Assembly (NCBI GenBank): GCA_003134965.1
Contig: PLDA01000003.1
Span: 124,001-188,000 of the forward strand
DNA: 64,000 nt
Direction: 5' to 3'
Origin: Vulcanimicrobium winogradskyi
GTDB lineage: Bacteria > Vulcanimicrobiota > Vulcanimicrobiia > Vulcanimicrobiales > Vulcanimicrobiaceae
This document shows, piece after piece, positions 61,782 to 64,000 of the stretch. The position numbers and the translations under genes were made by a program. Within the stretch, counting starts at the first letter, position 1; each line of letters begins with the position of its first letter. The notes beneath the pieces are model-generated. The model made no database searches and was not told the DNA's origin. It saw only the letters and a program-made list of their open reading frames with translations.

Positions 61782-62845
61782 CGGTTCGGCACGTCCGCTT
61801 CGCGATCGCGTTTGCCGCCCTTGCCGGCATGCTCGCGGCCTGCGCGAGCGTACCGGCGAATCCCAACAGCGACGTGCACGGAGCGGACGTCGAACGATCG
61901 ATCGACGCGCAGATCAGCCCTTTGCTGAGGGTTGGCCTGGACGACGCCGTGGTGAAGCCGTCCCGCTGCCCGGAACGCATCGACCTGACGCTCCACCCGA
62001 AACAATTCTGCGAACTCCCGATCGAGGACAGCCGGATCCCCATCACGGTCAGGGCAAGTAGCACGATGTTGTTCGCGGTTGGTCTTGAAGGAACCGTCTT
62101 CAGAATGCGGCGTCTCGCAGGCTTCGCTGCCAACGACATTGCGGCAGAGTACGGGATCCGCACGCAGGTGGACTGCGGCCGGGGCCTGCGACTGCTCACG
62201 GTCGGCACGCACGTGCGCTGCACCGTCGCGGGAACGCGAGCCGGTTATGCCGAGCTGGAGTTTCGGGGCCGCAACCGCATCCTGGTCCGGCCGCTGGCGG
62301 GGATGGGACGTGGACGCCTCGCCGAAGCCGTGCGGCCGTACCTTCTCCGGCACGCAGCGCACAGAAGCACGGTCGTTCCTGGGACGGTGATCGCACCGTA
62401 CATCGTACTTCAGATCCGAAATCAGTTCGGCGGAAAGGCGGCGTGGCTGCGACCTTTGCACGGCGCGCGGTGCCCAGATCGCGCCGACCTGAGCGGAGCC
62501 AAGCGGATGACCTGCCGCTTACAGTACGGTGACGGCTTACCGCGCTATGCAGCCTGGATCGACGATGCTGAAGGCGTGCGGATGGAGCCGGTCGATGCGA
62601 TCATGCTCACCGCGATGGCGCGGACCTCGGTCTTGGAATCGCTCAAAGCGAAACTTGCCGCCCTCGGGCGCAAGGAGCTCGCGGCCGTCGACTGCGGACC
62701 GGACCGCATCCTGGTCCAGCAGCCGGGCTCGACCTTTCACTGCCGCGCTTACGCCGGTCGCGAGCAAGCCGATGTGACCGTGACGGTCGTCGGCACCGAG
62801 GGCGACATGGCCTTCACCTTCGCGCCGCTGCAGCAGTCATCGTGA
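61778..62845 (+). CDS. Lipoprotein with DUF4333-like repeats
   Basis: 355 residues, GTG start in the Lrp stop. Lipobox AGMLAACAS (Cys near 22). Four half-repeats each contain a Cys, a spacer and a second Cys (SRCPERIDL ... QFCELP; VDCGRGLRL ... HVRCTVAG; ARCPDRADL ... RMTCRLQ; VDCGPDRIL ... TFHCRAY), the pattern of DUF4333. Extracytoplasmic, role unknown. Ends overlapping the converging transporter gene by 9 bases. Confidence 0.72.
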   Translation: MTVRHVRFAIAFAALAGMLAACASVPANPNSDVHGADVERSIDAQISPLLRVGLDDAVVKPSRCPERIDLTLHPKQFCELPIEDSRIPITVRASSTMLFAVGLEGTVFRMRRLAGFAANDIAAEYGIRTQVDCGRGLRLLTVGTHVRCTVAGTRAGYAELEFRGRNRILVRPLAGMGRGRLAEAVRPYLLRHAAHRSTVVPGTVIAPYIVLQIRNQFGGKAAWLRPLHGARCPDRADLSGAKRMTCRLQYGDGLPRYAAWIDDAEGVRMEPVDAIMLTAMARTSVLESLKAKLAALGRKELAAVDCGPDRILVQQPGSTFHCRAYAGREQADVTVTVVGTEGDMAFTFAPLQQSS

Positions 62846-64000
62846 CGCTGTCGGGGTGGCTGTCGATTCGTCGGGCCGCGCGCGTGCCGCCAAGCCTTTC
62901 AGCCGCCACAGCCAGGCGGTGCCGAGTACGAACTCGATGATCACGCAGATCAGGGCGATTCGCGGCCCGAGGCCGGCGCGGACCGCGTCGAAGTAGCTCA
63001 CCACCGGTGCCGTGATCGCGGGCGCTGCGACCTGTGGGAGTGCGGCCGCGAGGTTCCAGACGCCCATGGCGGAGGCGAGCGCGACGCGCGGCAGGACGGC
63101 GTACGCGATCGCCCAGTCCGCGGTGAGAAACGCGCCCCACGCCGCGCCCGAACCGACCGCGCACGCCAACGCCACCGTGAAGTTGGGAGCCGCCGCGAAG
63201 GCGCCGACTGCGACCGCGATCGCCGCGCATGCGATGCTGACCACGACGCGCTTGTCATAGCGGTCGACGGGACGCCCCGCGAGCGCCGCGCCGGCGACGC
63301 CGGCGATCGTGAACGCGAGGATGAGGATGCCGGTGGTGGTGGTCGTCTGCGGGCCGGTCACACCGAGGGACTCGCGAACGAAGAAGAACAAGAAGTAGAA
63401 CAGCGTGTAGAAGCCGACGTTGATCAGCGCGCGCGAGATGAGGACGGTCCACATGTCGCGGTCGACGCGAAGGCGCGCCGTCGAGACCATCGTGCGGGGC
63501 AGCCGCCGCACGTGTGCGTCCGTCACCCACCACGCAGCGGCCAGACATGCTGCCAGCCCGACGCCCAGCGCGAAGCCGTGGAGCAGGATGGTGAGCACCA
63601 ACCCGACGACGCTGCCCGAGAACTGGTTCACGCTCATCCACGATGAGGCGCGGCCCGTTCGTTCGGGCTCGATATAGTCGCCGACGATGCCCTGGTACGG
63701 GCCACCGGCGACGTTCATGCCGATCTGCAGCAGGATCACGGCGAACCAGAGCCACGCGAGGCTCGGCGCGCCCGGCAGCACGACGACGGCCGGTACCGCC
63801 AGCAGCACGCCGGCGGCATAGAAAAACCGGCGATCTCCGGTGCGCGCGCGAGCCGTGTCGGAGAGGAAGCCCGCAGCGACCTGCACGGCGGCGCCGATCA
63901 GCGCGCCGACCGCCGCGATGACCGCGAAAACACCGACCGCGTTCACCCCGAGAGCGGTCGCCCGTTCCTGCAGCACGACGCCGAGCACGGCCGTCCAGAC
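62837..64000 (-). CDS. MFS transporter (N-terminus beyond the window)
   Basis: At least 387 residues with ~11 membrane helices visible and the 5' end cut by the window edge; the in-frame GTG at 63988 falls inside helix 1. A loop with AGFLSDTARARTGDRR after helix 2 and the matching RPVDRYDKRVVV between helices 8 and 9 are MFS motif A positions. The DxxxARTGxRR wording is close to sugar/glycoside-cation-type transporters. Substrate unknown. Confidence 0.85.
   Translation of the reverse strand, partial: VWTAVLGVVLQERATALGVNAVGVFAVIAAVGALIGAAVQVAAGFLSDTARARTGDRRFFYAAGVLLAVPAVVVLPGAPSLAWLWFAVILLQIGMNVAGGPYQGIVGDYIEPERTGRASSWMSVNQFSGSVVGLVLTILLHGFALGVGLAACLAAAWWVTDAHVRRLPRTMVSTARLRVDRDMWTVLISRALINVGFYTLFYFLFFFVRESLGVTGPQTTTTTGILILAFTIAGVAGAALAGRPVDRYDKRVVVSIACAAIAVAVGAFAAAPNFTVALACAVGSGAAWGAFLTADWAIAYAVLPRVALASAMGVWNLAAALPQVAAPAITAPVVSYFDAVRAGLGPRIALICVIIEFVLGTAWLWRLKGLAARARPDESTATPTASR

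Overview
The window is GC-rich (roughly 60-65% by eye) bacterial chromosome with dense, overlapping genes. No rRNA, tRNA or CRISPR array was seen. A PyrR-type pyrimidine operon, a cobalamin-dependent class II ribonucleotide reductase carrying three inteins, a YqeG-type HAD phosphatase and several secreted proteins of unknown family would fit a little-cultured GC-rich phylum such as Eremiobacterota (WPS-2). That placement is inference from style, not proof.

Layout. (1) 1-5.9 kb: the end of trpS, an Fpg/Nei glycosylase, and exported or secreted proteins (a two-domain exported protein, a LamG protein, a Tyr/Cys-rich secreted peptide). A 55-bp broken piece of an oxidoreductase gene lies at 4.1 kb and a truncated EamA transporter gene at 5.7-5.87 kb. 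(2) 5.9-22.2 kb: an accessory block cut into five segments by six same-orientation copies of a ~41-bp repeat (R1-R6 at 5902, 8440, 10240, 11492, 15352 and 22181). Segments hold one to several unrelated genes in either orientation: a ModA-like binding protein, DUF1801, a frameshifted proline iminopeptidase, a medium-chain dehydrogenase, a lipoprotein operon, DUF4238, and a five-gene operon not recognised as a known system. That operon has an SMC-like ATPase, a pseudo-receiver/APH-kinase protein, a small protein, a nuclease-like protein and an Mrr-TOPRIM fusion. (3) 22.4-27.5 kb: a Qat anti-phage system with qatD turned around relative to qatABC. (4) 27.9-31.5 kb: a type III CBASS operon (TRIP13-like Cap6, two HORMA proteins, CD-NTase, NucC). 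(5) 31.6-35.3 kb: a three-gene recombinase module: tyrosine integrase, small HTH protein, and an eight-zinc-knuckle protein with a degenerate recombinase fold. A decayed relative of the last lies at 13.4-13.7 kb. (6) 35.4-64 kb: housekeeping. This holds nrdJ with three inteins and two upstream NrdR-like boxes, valS, an amidinotransferase, then pyrR-pyrB-pyrC-carA running through start/stop overlaps into a MoxR/DUF58/VWA module and pdxH, then a secreted protein, an S41 peptidase, an Lrp regulator, a DUF4333-like lipoprotein and a cut-off MFS transporter.

Reading it together: a mobile, defence-rich island of about 29 kb (5.9-35.3 kb) lies between core genes. Its right part carries two recognised abortive-infection systems and its own recombinases. 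Its left part is a modular array whose repeat may be a recombination site. The best candidate for an undescribed system is the operon at 15.75-22.04 kb, which fills one whole repeat-bounded segment.
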